Shown here: piece by piece, positions 1 to 8,185 of the stretch
How positions within the stretch are numbered: the first letter of the stretch is position 1
How the letters are laid out: every line of letters begins with the position of its first letter
NCBI GenBank assembly: GCA_036226585.1
Contig: CP108997.1
Span: forward strand, 7,006,001-7,070,000
DNA length: 64,000 nt
Direction of reading: 5' to 3'
Source of the DNA: Streptomyces sp. NBC_00708
Lineage (GTDB): Bacteria > Actinomycetota > Actinomycetes > Streptomycetales > Streptomycetaceae
The notes under the pieces: generated by a model
What the model saw: the letters and a program-made list of their open reading frames with translations, nothing else
What the model was told of the DNA's origin: nothing
Database searches by the model: none
Translations under genes and position numbers: made by a program

Positions 1-111
1 ACAATACGCCCACGCCTCGTGCTCGACATCGCGATGGAGCTCACGGCGGCGCGCTTCGACCGGGCGACTCCGGGAGCGCGCCTGTTCAGCCCGCCGCCGC
101 CTCCCGGCTGA
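1..111 (+). CDS. Possible 3' end of an unidentified gene (partial)
   Basis: Frame 1 is open from the first base to a TGA at 109-111. It uses G or C at most third codon positions, as real genes here do, and encodes 36 residues ending in a proline-rich tail (PPPPPG). The 5' part lies outside the window. The tail would overlap the 3' end of the convergent SnoaL-like gene by about 26 bases. The residues are too few to identify a family, and this may be non-coding. Confidence 0.35.
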   Translation, partial: TIRPRLVLDIAMELTAARFDRATPGARLFSPPPPPG

Positions 112-496
112 TCCGCTCGAACCGTGCCCCCATCTCCGCGGCCAGCGCCTGCGCGGCCGACAGGGGGCGGACCATCACCATGAGGTCGTCGATCAGGCCC
201 TCCTCGTTCAGGTGCAGGAAGTCGCAGCCGGTGATCTCCCGGTCGCCGACCTTCGCCGTGAAGACGAGCGCGTGGTCGCGCCCGTCCGGGCTCGCCATCT
301 CCCGTACGTAGCGGAAGTCGCCGAACACCTCGGAGACGGCCCGCAGGATCGCGGCCGTGACCGGCTTCCCCGGATAGGGCTTGAACGCCACCGGACTGGT
401 GAAGACGACGTCGTCGGCCAGCGCCGCCTCGGCCGCCGCCATGTCGTGCGCCTCGACCGCCTTGCGGAAAGCGAGCATCCCGGCCTCCATAGTCAA
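86..496 (-). CDS. SnoaL-like / NTF2-fold protein
   Basis: This 136-residue protein has the size and composition of the SnoaL-like NTF2 superfamily: an N-terminal helix (FRKAVEAHDMAAAEAAL), then alternating strands, with the sequence DFLHLNEEGLI typical of the last third of the barrel. Such proteins are small ligand-binding or cyclase-like folds and the substrate cannot be read here. The open frame starts at TTG 494-496; an ATG two codons later (488-490) is equally possible. Neither has a Shine-Dalgarno sequence, so the message may be leaderless. It is divergent from the PadR regulator 52 bases away, which is its likely controller (inference). Confidence 0.72.
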   Translation of the reverse strand: MTMEAGMLAFRKAVEAHDMAAAEAALADDVVFTSPVAFKPYPGKPVTAAILRAVSEVFGDFRYVREMASPDGRDHALVFTAKVGDREITGCDFLHLNEEGLIDDLMVMVRPLSAAQALAAEMGARFERISREAAAG

Positions 497-536
497 TTTG
501 TTGAATAGGTGCCAACGAGATTAATCACATCGGTGC

Positions 537-548
537 TAGCGTGTCCAG
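537..548 (+). promoter_or_regulatory. Putative -10 of a leaderless promoter for the PadR gene
   Basis: TAGCGT at 537-542 fits the actinobacterial -10 pattern TANNNT. Its last base is 7 nt before the A of the ATG at 549. No Shine-Dalgarno sequence precedes that ATG, so transcription probably starts at the start codon itself. No convincing -35 is visible. Confidence 0.4.
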
Positions 549-1133
549 ATGTCACTCAAGTACGCGGTCCTGGCGGCCCTGCTCGAAGGCGAGGCGTCCG
601 GATACGACCTGGCGAAGGTCTTCGACGTCTCGGTGGCGAACTTCTGGTCCGCCACCCCGCAGCAGCTCTACCGGGAACTGGACCGGCTCGCGGAGGGCGG
701 CCTGATCGAGGCGCGCGTCGTCGAGCAGCTGCGCCGGCCGAACAAGCGGCTCTTCACCCTCACGCCGGAGGGCCGCCGCGCGCTCGGCGCGTTCACCGCC
801 GAGGCGCCCCGGCCCACCGCCATCCGGGACGAACTGCTCGTGATGATCCAGGCCGTGGACATCGGCGATCCGGAAGCGGTACGCGCTTCGGTCGAGGAGC
901 GCATGGAATGGGCGCGCGCCAAGCTCGCCCGTTACGAACGGCTGCGCCTGCGCCTCCTGGGCGGCCGCGACGAGGCGGCCTTCCTCGCGGAGACCGAACG
1001 CGTCGGCCCCTATCTCACCCTGATGCGCGGCCGGTCCTTCGAGGAGGAGAACCTGCGCTGGGGCCTGCGCGTCCTGGAGATCCTGGAACTCCGTGCCACC
1101 GCACGGGCGGTGGGCGGCGGGGACGCGGTCTGA
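549..1133 (+). CDS. PadR-family transcriptional regulator
   Basis: A 194-residue protein opening with SLKYAVLAALLEGEASGYDL, the classic PadR winged-helix start. A wing region with YRELDRLAEGGLI and a C-terminal helical (Vir-like) dimerisation domain follow from about residue 90. PadR proteins are cytoplasmic repressors, often released by phenolic or drug-like ligands, and usually control a divergent or adjacent gene. Here the divergent SnoaL-like gene and the downstream alpha/beta hydrolase (35 bases away, same strand) are the obvious targets; no ligand can be inferred. A -10 lies 7 nt before the ATG, suggesting a leaderless message. Confidence 0.9.
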   Translation: MSLKYAVLAALLEGEASGYDLAKVFDVSVANFWSATPQQLYRELDRLAEGGLIEARVVEQLRRPNKRLFTLTPEGRRALGAFTAEAPRPTAIRDELLVMIQAVDIGDPEAVRASVEERMEWARAKLARYERLRLRLLGGRDEAAFLAETERVGPYLTLMRGRSFEEENLRWGLRVLEILELRATARAVGGGDAV

Positions 1134-1168
1134 CGGCATTGTCAGACCCCTCGGTTAAGGTCCCCGGC

Positions 1169-1867
1169 ATGACTGAATTCGTGTTGGTGGCGGGTGCCTG
1201 GCTGGACGGATCGGTATGGGACGACGTGGCGTCGCGCCTGCGTGCGGCCGGGCACGGCGTCCATCCGGTGACCCTGTCCGGAGTCGGTGAGAAGCGGGAG
1301 CGGCCGGCCGGCCGGCAGACCCACGTGAGCGACATCGTCGAGGAGGTGGACCGCCTCGGCCTGCGCGACATCGTCCTCGTCGGCCACAGCTACTCGGGCA
1401 TCCCTGTGGGCCAGGCCGCCGCGCGTCTGGGCGACCGGCTGTCCCGGGTCGTCTTCGTGGACGCCTGCGTGCCCGCCGACGGCGAGTCGTTCGTCTCGGC
1501 CTGGTGGCAGGGGCCGGACGCCCTCCAGGCACAGCTCGACGGGAACGGCGGCCTCTGGGCCGTACCGGAGGCCGCCGACTTCGAGGGCCAGGACCTGACC
1601 GACGAGCAGATCGCGCGGTTCCGGTCCGGCGCGACGCCGCACCCCGGCGCCGCGCTGGCCGACCCCGCCGTGCTGGACCGCCCCCTGGGCGAGCTGCCGG
1701 CGACGTACATCAAGTGCCTCCTCGACGGCCCCGAACCGGGCGAGGACGTGGCCCGTCTGCTGACGAGCGAGCGATGGGAGCTGATCACGATGGACACCGG
1801 GCACTGGCCGATGATCTCCCGCCCGGACGAACTCGCGGCGATCCTCGACAAGGCGGCCGCCGCCTGA
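1169..1867 (+). CDS. Alpha/beta-fold hydrolase
   Basis: A 232-residue protein of the compact alpha/beta hydrolase type (about 230 residues, no cap-domain expansion). VGHSYSG supplies the nucleophile elbow with Ser74, and the C-terminal DTGHWPM supplies the catalytic His. The open frame extends far upstream of 1169, but the ATG at 1169 gives the family N terminus (TEFVLVAGAWLDG) and is preceded by AAGG at a suitable distance. It follows the PadR gene on the same strand after 35 bases and may be co-transcribed. Esterase or a related C-O/C-N hydrolysis is likely; the substrate is unknown. Confidence 0.85.
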   Translation: MTEFVLVAGAWLDGSVWDDVASRLRAAGHGVHPVTLSGVGEKRERPAGRQTHVSDIVEEVDRLGLRDIVLVGHSYSGIPVGQAAARLGDRLSRVVFVDACVPADGESFVSAWWQGPDALQAQLDGNGGLWAVPEAADFEGQDLTDEQIARFRSGATPHPGAALADPAVLDRPLGELPATYIKCLLDGPEPGEDVARLLTSERWELITMDTGHWPMISRPDELAAILDKAAAA

Positions 1868-1943
1868 CGACCCAGGGGGGCGCGGCGGCCCGATCGGACG
1901 ATCAGGGCGCGCGCCCCCGCGCCGTACGGGCTGCAATGGACGG

Positions 1944-2621
1944 GTGACCGCGCCCCCCGACGACTGCCTCGCGCGCAACGAGTGGGTCTGCGGCGCCTAT
2001 CTGAGCAGCCGCCGGCACATCCTCTGGGACGCGGCCCTGCAACATGTGCAGCTGACCGCGGTCGCCGTGCTCATCGGCCTTGTCCTCGCGCTGCCGCTCG
2101 CCCTCGCCGCCCGCCGCTGGCACTGGGCGGCCGGACCCGTGCTCGGCGTGACGACGATCCTGTACACCATCCCGTCGCTCGCCATGTTCTCGCTGCTGCT
2201 GCCGGTGTACGGGCTCTCCGCCTCGCTCGTCGTCGCCGGACTCGTCCTCTATTCGCTGACCCTGCTCGTACGCAACATCCTCGCCGGGCTGCGCGCCGTG
2301 CCCGAGGAGACCCGGCAGGCCGCCCGGGGCATGGGCTACGGCCCCGTACGGCTGCTCGTCGCCGTGGAGCTCCCGCTCGCCCTGCCCGCCGCCATGGCCG
2401 GGCTGCGCATCGCCACCGTCTCCGCGGTCTCCCTGGTCACCATCGGCGCGATCGTCGGCTACGGCGGACTCGGCAACCTCATCTACGCCGGGATGAACAC
2501 GTACTTCAAGGCCCAGGTGCTCACCGCGTCCGTGCTGTGCGTCGTCATCGCCGTCGCCGCCGACCTGCTCCTCCTGCTGCTGCAACGCCTGCTGACCCCG
2601 TGGACCAGGAGCCGGTCGTGA
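1944..2621 (+). CDS. Glycine betaine/choline-type ABC transporter permease 1
   Basis: A 225-residue inner-membrane protein with about five to six hydrophobic segments, of the OpuCB/OpuCD (ProW-like) type. The EAA-loop region reads RQAARGMGYGPVRLLVAVELPLALP, with the expected EL-PLALP motif that contacts the ATPase. The start is GTG at 1944. Its stop overlaps the next permease start (GTGA at 2618-2621), so the pair is translationally coupled. With the second permease, the lipoprotein at 3298 and the ATPase at 5526-6689 it should form a compatible-solute importer. Confidence 0.9.
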   Translation: MTAPPDDCLARNEWVCGAYLSSRRHILWDAALQHVQLTAVAVLIGLVLALPLALAARRWHWAAGPVLGVTTILYTIPSLAMFSLLLPVYGLSASLVVAGLVLYSLTLLVRNILAGLRAVPEETRQAARGMGYGPVRLLVAVELPLALPAAMAGLRIATVSAVSLVTIGAIVGYGGLGNLIYAGMNTYFKAQVLTASVLCVVIAVAADLLLLLLQRLLTPWTRSRS

Positions 2622-3301
2622 ACACCCTGACGGACGCCTGGTCCTGGCTCACGACCTCCGCGCACTGGCACGGCCAGGACGGCATCTGGACCCGGCTCGG
2701 CCAGCACCTCTACCTCACCGTCGTCTGCCTCCTGATCAGCTGCCTCATCGCGCTGCCCGTCGCCCTGTTCCTCGGCCACATCGGCAGGGGCGGGGCGCTC
2801 GCCGTCAACATCTCCAACGTCGGGCGCGCCGTGCCCACCTTCGCCGTGCTGGTGCTGCTCCTGCTCACCCCGGTCGGCCGCTGGGGCGAGGGGCCGACCA
2901 TCGTGGCGCTCGTCCTGTTCGCCGTGCCCCCGCTGCTCACCAACGCCTACGTCGGCATGCGCGAGGTCGACCAGGACGTCGTCCGGGCCGCCCGGGGCAT
3001 GGGGATGACGGGCCGGCAGCTGCTCCTGCGCGTCGAAGTACCGCTCGCCCTGCCGCTCATCCTCACCGGTGTGCGCATCGCGGCCGTCCAGCTCGTGGCC
3101 ACGGCCACCATCGCGGCCCTCGCGGGCGGCGGGGGCCTCGGCCGCATCATCACCGCCGGGTTCAACCTCGCCTCCACCGCGCAGGTGGTCGCCGGAGCCG
3201 TCCTCGTCGCCGCGTTCGCGCTGATCGTCGAGGGCCTGTTCGAGACGGCACAGCGGCTCGTGCCCAGCCGCCTCGGACTGCGCGCGGGGGACACCGCGTG
3301 A
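2618..3301 (+). CDS. Glycine betaine/choline-type ABC transporter permease 2
   Basis: A 227-residue membrane permease homologous in layout to its neighbour. It is hydrophobic throughout, with an EAA loop AARGMGMTGRQLLLRVEVPLALP and a C-terminal helix ending in a charged tail. The GTG start overlaps the stop of permease 1 by four bases, and its stop overlaps the GTG of the binding lipoprotein by four bases. The three genes are therefore one translation-coupled unit. The role is the second half of the membrane channel of an OpuC-like importer (family knowledge). Confidence 0.9.
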   Translation: MNTLTDAWSWLTTSAHWHGQDGIWTRLGQHLYLTVVCLLISCLIALPVALFLGHIGRGGALAVNISNVGRAVPTFAVLVLLLLTPVGRWGEGPTIVALVLFAVPPLLTNAYVGMREVDQDVVRAARGMGMTGRQLLLRVEVPLALPLILTGVRIAAVQLVATATIAALAGGGGLGRIITAGFNLASTAQVVAGAVLVAAFALIVEGLFETAQRLVPSRLGLRAGDTA

Positions 3302-4269
3302 GGGCGGGACACCGCGTACGGGCCGGCCGCCCGCTCGCCGTAATCCTGCTGCTGGCGGCCACCGCGTGCGGTACTGGGCCCAGCCTGGAGAACCAGGGAG
3401 AGGTCACCGCACCGCCGGGCGACAGCAAGCACCTGACCATCGGCTCGGCGGGCTTCACCGAGAGCGACCTCCTCGCCCAGATGTACGCCCTGCTGCTCGG
3501 CCGCGCCGGATACTCCACGAAGATCATCTCCGTCACCAACCGGGAGATCTACGAACCCGCGCTGGAGAACGGCCAGATCGACGTCGTCCCCGAGTACGCC
3601 GCGACCTTCGCCGACTGGCTCAACGCCAAGGAGCACGGCGCCGACGCCACCCCCGTCGGCTCACCCGACCTCGCCGCCACCATGAAGGCCCTGCGCGCCC
3701 TCGCCGCACCCCGCGGCCTCACCGTCCTCGACCCCGGGAAGGCCGTCGACCAGAACGCGTTCGCCGTCACCGCCGCCTACGCCCGCGAGCACCACCTGAA
3801 GACCCTCAGCGACCTCGGCCGCTCCGGACTGCCCGTACGGCTCGCGGCCGGCGACGAGTGCGTGCAGCGCCCGTACTGCGCACCCGGCCTGAAGAAGACG
3901 TACGGCATCGACATCACCGCGGTCGACCCCAAGGGTGTGGGCACCACCCAGGCCAAGCAGGCCGTGCAGAGCGGCCGGGACCAGATGGTGCTGACCACCA
4001 CCACCGACGCGACCCTGGACGACTTCGGGCTCGTCCTGCTCGCCGACGACAAGCACCTCCAGAACGCCGACTACCTCGTCCCCGTCGTCAACCGCTCCCG
4101 GGCCGGCGGCGAGGGCGTGCGCAAGGCGCTCGGCAAGCTGAACACCGTCCTCACCACCGCGGACCTGGCCCGGCTGAATGAACAGGTCGACAGCTGGCGG
4201 CGCCTCCCCGAGGACGTGGCCCGCGCCTATCTCCGCTCCGAACACCTCATCCCCGAAGCGAAGGGCTGA
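3298..4269 (+). CDS. Glycine betaine/choline-binding lipoprotein (OpuAC/ProX-like)
   Basis: A 323-residue secreted substrate-binding protein. The N terminus has a basic start, a hydrophobic stretch and a lipobox ending ATAC, so Cys near residue 23 should be lipidated. The mature part begins HLTIGSAGFTESDLLAQMY and contains NGQIDVVPEYAAT, both typical of the OpuAC family that binds quaternary ammonium compounds. It is coupled to the upstream permeases by a GTGA overlap. No ATPase follows on this strand: the next gene is a serine hydrolase, and the ATPase is on the opposite strand. Confidence 0.9.
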   Translation: MRAGHRVRAGRPLAVILLLAATACGTGPSLENQGEVTAPPGDSKHLTIGSAGFTESDLLAQMYALLLGRAGYSTKIISVTNREIYEPALENGQIDVVPEYAATFADWLNAKEHGADATPVGSPDLAATMKALRALAAPRGLTVLDPGKAVDQNAFAVTAAYAREHHLKTLSDLGRSGLPVRLAAGDECVQRPYCAPGLKKTYGIDITAVDPKGVGTTQAKQAVQSGRDQMVLTTTTDATLDDFGLVLLADDKHLQNADYLVPVVNRSRAGGEGVRKALGKLNTVLTTADLARLNEQVDSWRRLPEDVARAYLRSEHLIPEAKG

Positions 4270-4355
4270 GACCTTGAAGCCCGCCCCGGCACGGACCGAT
4301 GAGTCCGCGCCGCGGCCCCAGTCAGTATGTCGACACCACCGGAGAAGGCGGAGCG

Positions 4356-5504
4356 ATGAGCACCTTGCGTGAAGTTCTCGAGAAGCAGGTCCGCGACGGA
4401 TCGGTCCCCGGCGCCGTGGGCCTGGTGGCGCGCGGCCGGCACGTGGACGTGGTGGCAGCGGGCAGCGCAGGCACGGACGACGGCACCCCGATGGCCCGCG
4501 ACTCGCTCTTCAGGATCGCCTCGGTCACCAAACCGGTCACGGCCGCCGCGGTCATGATGCTGGTCGAGGACGGGCGGATCGCGCTGGACGACCCGGTCGC
4601 GTCCTGGCTGCCCGAGCTGGCGGCACCCGTCGTCGTGCGCACCCCGGAGAGCCCGGTGGACGACGTGGTCCCGGCGTCCCGCGCCATCACCCTCCTCGAT
4701 CTCATGACGTCGCGCGCCGGGTACGGATTCCCGTCCGACTTCTCGCTGCCCGCCGTCGGCCTCCTGTTCGGTGAGCTGAAACAGGGCTCACCGCTGCAGA
4801 GCGGCGTCCTTCCCCCGGACGCCTGGATGGAGGCGCTCTCGCGCATCCCGCTGCTCTCCCAGCCGGGCCGGGAGTGGCTGTACAACACCTGCTCCGACAT
4901 CCTGGGCGTGCTCATCGCCCGGGTCGCCGGGCAGCCGCTGCCGGAGTTCTTCGCCGAGCGGATCTTCGCCCCGCTCGGCATGAGCGACACCGGCTTCGCG
5001 GTCCCGGCGGAGAAGCTCGGCCGCTTCACCGCGCTGTACAGGCCCACCGCGGACGGCGGGCTGGAGCTGATCGACACCCCGGCCGGGCAGTGGAGCGGCA
5101 TGCCGGACTTCCCGTCCGGAGCCGGCGGCCTGGTCTCCACCGTGGACGACCTGTACGCCTTCGCCCGCATGCTGCTCGACGAGGGCACGGCGGGCGGCAA
5201 GCGCCTCCTGACGTCCGCGTCGGTGCGGCAGATGACGACGGACCACCTGACCCCCGCGCAGCGCGAGGCCAGCGGACTGTTCACCGAGGGACAGGGCTGG
5301 GGCTTCGGAGGCTCGGTGGACATCGACAGGACCGCCCCGTGGAACGTGCCGGGGCGCTACGGCTGGGTCGGCGGCACCGGCACCACAGCGCACATCGTCC
5401 CGGCCACCGGCACGGCCGCGATCATGCTCAGCCAGGTGGAGCTGACCGGCCCCACCCCGCCGCGGCCGATGCGCGACTTCTGGCAGTACGCCGCGGACGC
5501 CTGA
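4356..5504 (+). CDS. Serine hydrolase, beta-lactamase/DD-peptidase (class C-like) family
   Basis: A 382-residue protein of the beta-lactamase-related (PF00144-type) fold. The SxxK motif is S56-V-T-K59. A Tyr motif (LYNTCSD) lies near residue 175, and GGTGTTAH near the C terminus replaces the KTG box. There is no signal peptide, so an intracellular esterase-like role is more likely than resistance to beta-lactams (inference). The ATG at 4356, 6 bases after GGCGGAG, is preferred over an upstream start at 4299. It sits between the permease/lipoprotein unit and the transporter ATPase, and its 3' end lies in a hairpin shared with that ATPase gene. Confidence 0.85.
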   Translation: MSTLREVLEKQVRDGSVPGAVGLVARGRHVDVVAAGSAGTDDGTPMARDSLFRIASVTKPVTAAAVMMLVEDGRIALDDPVASWLPELAAPVVVRTPESPVDDVVPASRAITLLDLMTSRAGYGFPSDFSLPAVGLLFGELKQGSPLQSGVLPPDAWMEALSRIPLLSQPGREWLYNTCSDILGVLIARVAGQPLPEFFAERIFAPLGMSDTGFAVPAEKLGRFTALYRPTADGGLELIDTPAGQWSGMPDFPSGAGGLVSTVDDLYAFARMLLDEGTAGGKRLLTSASVRQMTTDHLTPAQREASGLFTEGQGWGFGGSVDIDRTAPWNVPGRYGWVGGTGTTAHIVPATGTAAIMLSQVELTGPTPPRPMRDFWQYAADA

Positions 5505-5537
5505 CCGGCGGCCGGAGCCGGCCGGTCAGGCGTCCGC
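5493..5537. terminator. Bidirectional terminator built into both 3' coding ends
   Basis: A perfect 17-bp inverted repeat (5493-5509 and 5521-5537) with an 11-base loop. It contains the stop codons of both convergent genes, so the last five or so codons of each gene form the stem; both proteins end in Ala-Asp-Ala. Confidence 0.85.
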
Positions 5538-6689
5538 CACCGAGTCGAACCGCACCTCGTCGCGCCCCACGCCCTGCGCGTCCGCGTCCACCGAACGCCG
5601 CAGCGCCTCATGGAGCTTCGCCGGCGTCAGCACCCCGAGGAAACGCGCCCCGTCCAGCACCGCGATCCACCCCGCGTCGTGCTGGAGCATCTCGCTGAAC
5701 GCCCGCTTCAACGGCGCGCCGACCGGCACCCACGCGTCCATCCGGCGGGCCGGCTCACCCACGGTGCCCTGGTCCCCGGCGATCCGGAGCGCCTCCGCCG
5801 ACACCCAGCCGTGCAGCTCGCCCTCCTCGTTCAGCACAACCGCCCACCGCGCACCGGCCGCGGCCAGCCGCGCCGCCGCCACCCCGGCCGGCTCGTCCAG
5901 CCGTGCCCGCGGCGGCTGCTCCAGATCGTCCGGCTCGATCGCGGTGACCGAGAGCCGCTTGAGCCCCCGGTCGGCGCCGACGAACTGCGCCACATACGGC
6001 GTCGCGGGCGAGCCGAGCACCGCGCCCGGCGTGTCGAACTGCTCGATGCGCCCCTGGCCGTACACCGCGATCCGGTCACCCATCCGCACCGCCTCCTCGA
6101 TGTCATGGGTGACCATCAGAACCGTCTTCCTCACCCTCGACTGGAGCTTCAGGAACTCGTTCTGCAGCCGCTCCCGCACCACCGGGTCCACCGCGCCGAA
6201 CGGCTCGTCCATCAGGAGCACCGGCGGATCGGCCGCCAAGGCCCGCGCCACGCCGACGCGCTGGCGCTGACCGCCGGAGAGCTGCGCGGGGTAGCGGGAG
6301 CCGTACGTCGACGGGTCCAGGCCCACCAGGTCGAGCAGCTCGGCCGCCCGCTCCCGGGCCCTGGACCGCTTCCAGCCGACCAGGGCCGGCACGGTCGCCG
6401 TGTTGTCGAGGACGGTCCGGTGCGGGAAGAGCCCCACCTGCTGGATGACGTAGCCGATGCCGCGCCGAAGCTTCACCGGGTCGGTCCTCATGATGTCCCG
6501 GCCGTCGACCAGGATGCGGCCCGAGGTCGGTTCGATCAGCCGGTTCACCATCATCATCGTGGTGGTCTTGCCGCAGCCCGAAGGGCCCACCAGGGTGACC
6601 AGTTCCCCCTCGCCGACCTCGAAGGACAGCTCGTCGACCGCGGTCGTGCCGTCCGGATAGACCTTGCCGACCTGCTCGAACCGGATCAT
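5526..6689 (-). CDS. Glycine betaine-type ABC transporter ATP-binding protein with CBS domains
   Basis: A 387-residue ATPase of the OpuCA/ProV type. Walker A is GPSGCGKTT (residues 35-43), the signature LSGGQRQRVG and Walker B LLMDEP follow, and the D-loop and H-loop (VTHDIEE) are present. Residues from about 260 onward form a CBS-type regulatory region, ending in VLDGARFLGVLTP. In this family the CBS pair senses ionic strength. It is the expected partner of the permeases and lipoprotein at 1944-4269 but is transcribed toward them from the opposite strand. ATG 6689 is used; a GTG three codons upstream is possible. Confidence 0.92.
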   Translation of the reverse strand: MIRFEQVGKVYPDGTTAVDELSFEVGEGELVTLVGPSGCGKTTTMMMVNRLIEPTSGRILVDGRDIMRTDPVKLRRGIGYVIQQVGLFPHRTVLDNTATVPALVGWKRSRARERAAELLDLVGLDPSTYGSRYPAQLSGGQRQRVGVARALAADPPVLLMDEPFGAVDPVVRERLQNEFLKLQSRVRKTVLMVTHDIEEAVRMGDRIAVYGQGRIEQFDTPGAVLGSPATPYVAQFVGADRGLKRLSVTAIEPDDLEQPPRARLDEPAGVAAARLAAAGARWAVVLNEEGELHGWVSAEALRIAGDQGTVGEPARRMDAWVPVGAPLKRAFSEMLQHDAGWIAVLDGARFLGVLTPAKLHEALRRSVDADAQGVGRDEVRFDSVADA

Positions 6690-6795
6690 GCACTGCACGG
6701 TAGGAGCAGGACGCCCCGGGCGCACACGGGCCGCGACCGTCCGGGGCACACCGGTGTGCTGAACTGTCCGGGAACCGTACGATCCAGGAGCCCCC

Positions 6796-8091
6796 TTGAA
6801 CAGCTACCGGCAGCCCGGCCTCGTCCTGACCGACCACCGCTTCACCGTCCCGCTCGACCACGCCGACCCCGGCGGTGAGCAGATCGAGATCTTCGGCCGG
6901 GAGATCGTCTCCGCCGGCAAGGCCGGCCAGGAGCTGCCCTGGCTGCTCTACCTGGAGGGCGGCCCCGGTTTCGGTGCCCGGCGCTTCACCGGCGCGGAGG
7001 CGTGGCTCGGCCGGGCGGTGCGCGAGTTCCGGGTGCTCCTGCTCGACCAGCGCGGCACCGGCCTGTCCACCCCGGCCAACCGCCAGACCCTGCCGCTGCG
7101 CGGCGGGCCGCGCGAGCAGGCCGACTACCTCGCGCACTTCCGCGCGGACAGCATCGTGCGCGACTGCGAGTTCATCCGCCCCCAGCTGACCGGCGGAGCT
7201 GCCTGGACGGTCCTCGGCCAGTCCTTCGGCGGCTTCTGCGCCGTGCGCTACCTCTCGGCCGCGCCCGAGGGCCTGAGCACCGTTCTGATCACCGGCGGGT
7301 TGCCCTCCCTGGACGCCCACGCGGACGACGTCTACCGGGCCGCGTACCCCAGGATCGAGCGCAAGGTCGCCGCGCACTACGCCCGCTACCCGCAGGACGT
7401 GGAACGCGCCCGGGAGATCACCGCTCACCTCGCGGAGCACCGTCCCGAGAGTGCCGGGCACCGGCTGACACCCGAGAGCTTCCAGTCCCTCGGCATCCTG
7501 CTCGGCGGCGGCAGCGGCAGCCACCAGCTGCACTACCTCCTGGAGAACGCCTTCGTCCGCACCCCGCACGGCACCGAGCTCTCCGACACCTTCCAGGAGG
7601 CCGTGCGCAACGCGACCTCCTTCGCCGGTCACCCCCTGTACGCCCTCCTGCACGAGGCCATCTACGGCCAGGGCGGGCGCGCCACCTCCTGGGCGGCCGA
7701 GCGGGTCCGCGCGGAGTTCCCGCAGTTCGACGCCTCGACGGCGCTCCAAGGCGAAGGACCGGTCCTGTTCACCGGCGAGTCCATCCACCCCTGGCACTTC
7801 GAGGTGGACCCCGCCCTGCGCCCGCTGCGCGAGACCGCCGAACTCCTCGCGTCCCGCACCGACTGGGAGCCGCTGTACGACCCCGAGCGCCTGGCCGCCA
7901 ACGAGGTGCCGGTGGCCGCCGCCGTGTACCACGACGACATGTACGTGGACACCGCCCACGCCCTGCGCACCGCGTCCGCGATCCGTGGCCTGCGCACCTG
8001 GGTGACCGACGAGTTCGAGCACGACGGGCTGCGCGCCGGTGGACCGCGTGTCCTGGACCGGCTGCTCGCGCTGGTCCGCGACGAGGTGTGA
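6796..8091 (+). CDS. Alpha/beta hydrolase, proline iminopeptidase-like (S33)
   Basis: A 431-residue protein with EGGPGFG (residues 54-60) as the oxyanion-hole motif of S33 prolyl aminopeptidases and GQSFGGF as nucleophile elbow (Ser143). The acid and His (FEHDGLRAGG) are near the C terminus. S33 enzymes remove N-terminal proline or hydrolyse related small substrates in the cytoplasm; the long cap region makes the exact substrate uncertain. The TTG start at 6796 is supported by AGGAG five bases upstream and by the family-like N terminus. The gene is monocistronic: a 40-bp palindromic terminator follows directly. Confidence 0.88.
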   Translation: MNSYRQPGLVLTDHRFTVPLDHADPGGEQIEIFGREIVSAGKAGQELPWLLYLEGGPGFGARRFTGAEAWLGRAVREFRVLLLDQRGTGLSTPANRQTLPLRGGPREQADYLAHFRADSIVRDCEFIRPQLTGGAAWTVLGQSFGGFCAVRYLSAAPEGLSTVLITGGLPSLDAHADDVYRAAYPRIERKVAAHYARYPQDVERAREITAHLAEHRPESAGHRLTPESFQSLGILLGGGSGSHQLHYLLENAFVRTPHGTELSDTFQEAVRNATSFAGHPLYALLHEAIYGQGGRATSWAAERVRAEFPQFDASTALQGEGPVLFTGESIHPWHFEVDPALRPLRETAELLASRTDWEPLYDPERLAANEVPVAAAVYHDDMYVDTAHALRTASAIRGLRTWVTDEFEHDGLRAGGPRVLDRLLALVRDEV

Positions 8092-8096
8092 CACAG

Positions 8097-8136
8097 CGCT
8101 CGGGGCCGGCCGCGGATCCGCGGCCGGCCCCGAGCG
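8097..8136. terminator. Perfect 40-bp palindrome, terminator
   Basis: Bases 8097-8116 are the exact reverse complement of 8117-8136, with no spacer. It starts 5 bases after the hydrolase stop and lies 43 bases beyond the stop of the convergent rhodanese gene. A GC-rich stem of this length is typical of Streptomyces bidirectional terminators. Confidence 0.8.
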
Positions 8137-8138
8137 TC

Positions 8139-8185
8139 GTGCCGTCTCAGGCCCGTCGTGCTGTCTCAGGCGTGCTGTCTCAGGC
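8139..8185. repeat. Three copies of a 14-bp repeat at the rhodanese 3' end
   Basis: GTGCYGTCTCAGGC occurs at 8139-8152, 8158-8171 and 8172-8185. The last two copies are identical and directly adjacent. The third copy contains the stop codon of the rhodanese gene, so the repeat looks like a local duplication of the gene end. Confidence 0.8.

Noticed and set aside
1142..1978. Minus-strand ORF opposite the alpha/beta hydrolase
   Set aside because: Antisense shadow without ribosome site or codon bias; the plus-strand hydrolase has catalytic motifs.
5526..5537. Frameshift at the transporter ATPase end
   Set aside because: The frame ends normally at its TGA; the hairpin simply overlaps the coding end.
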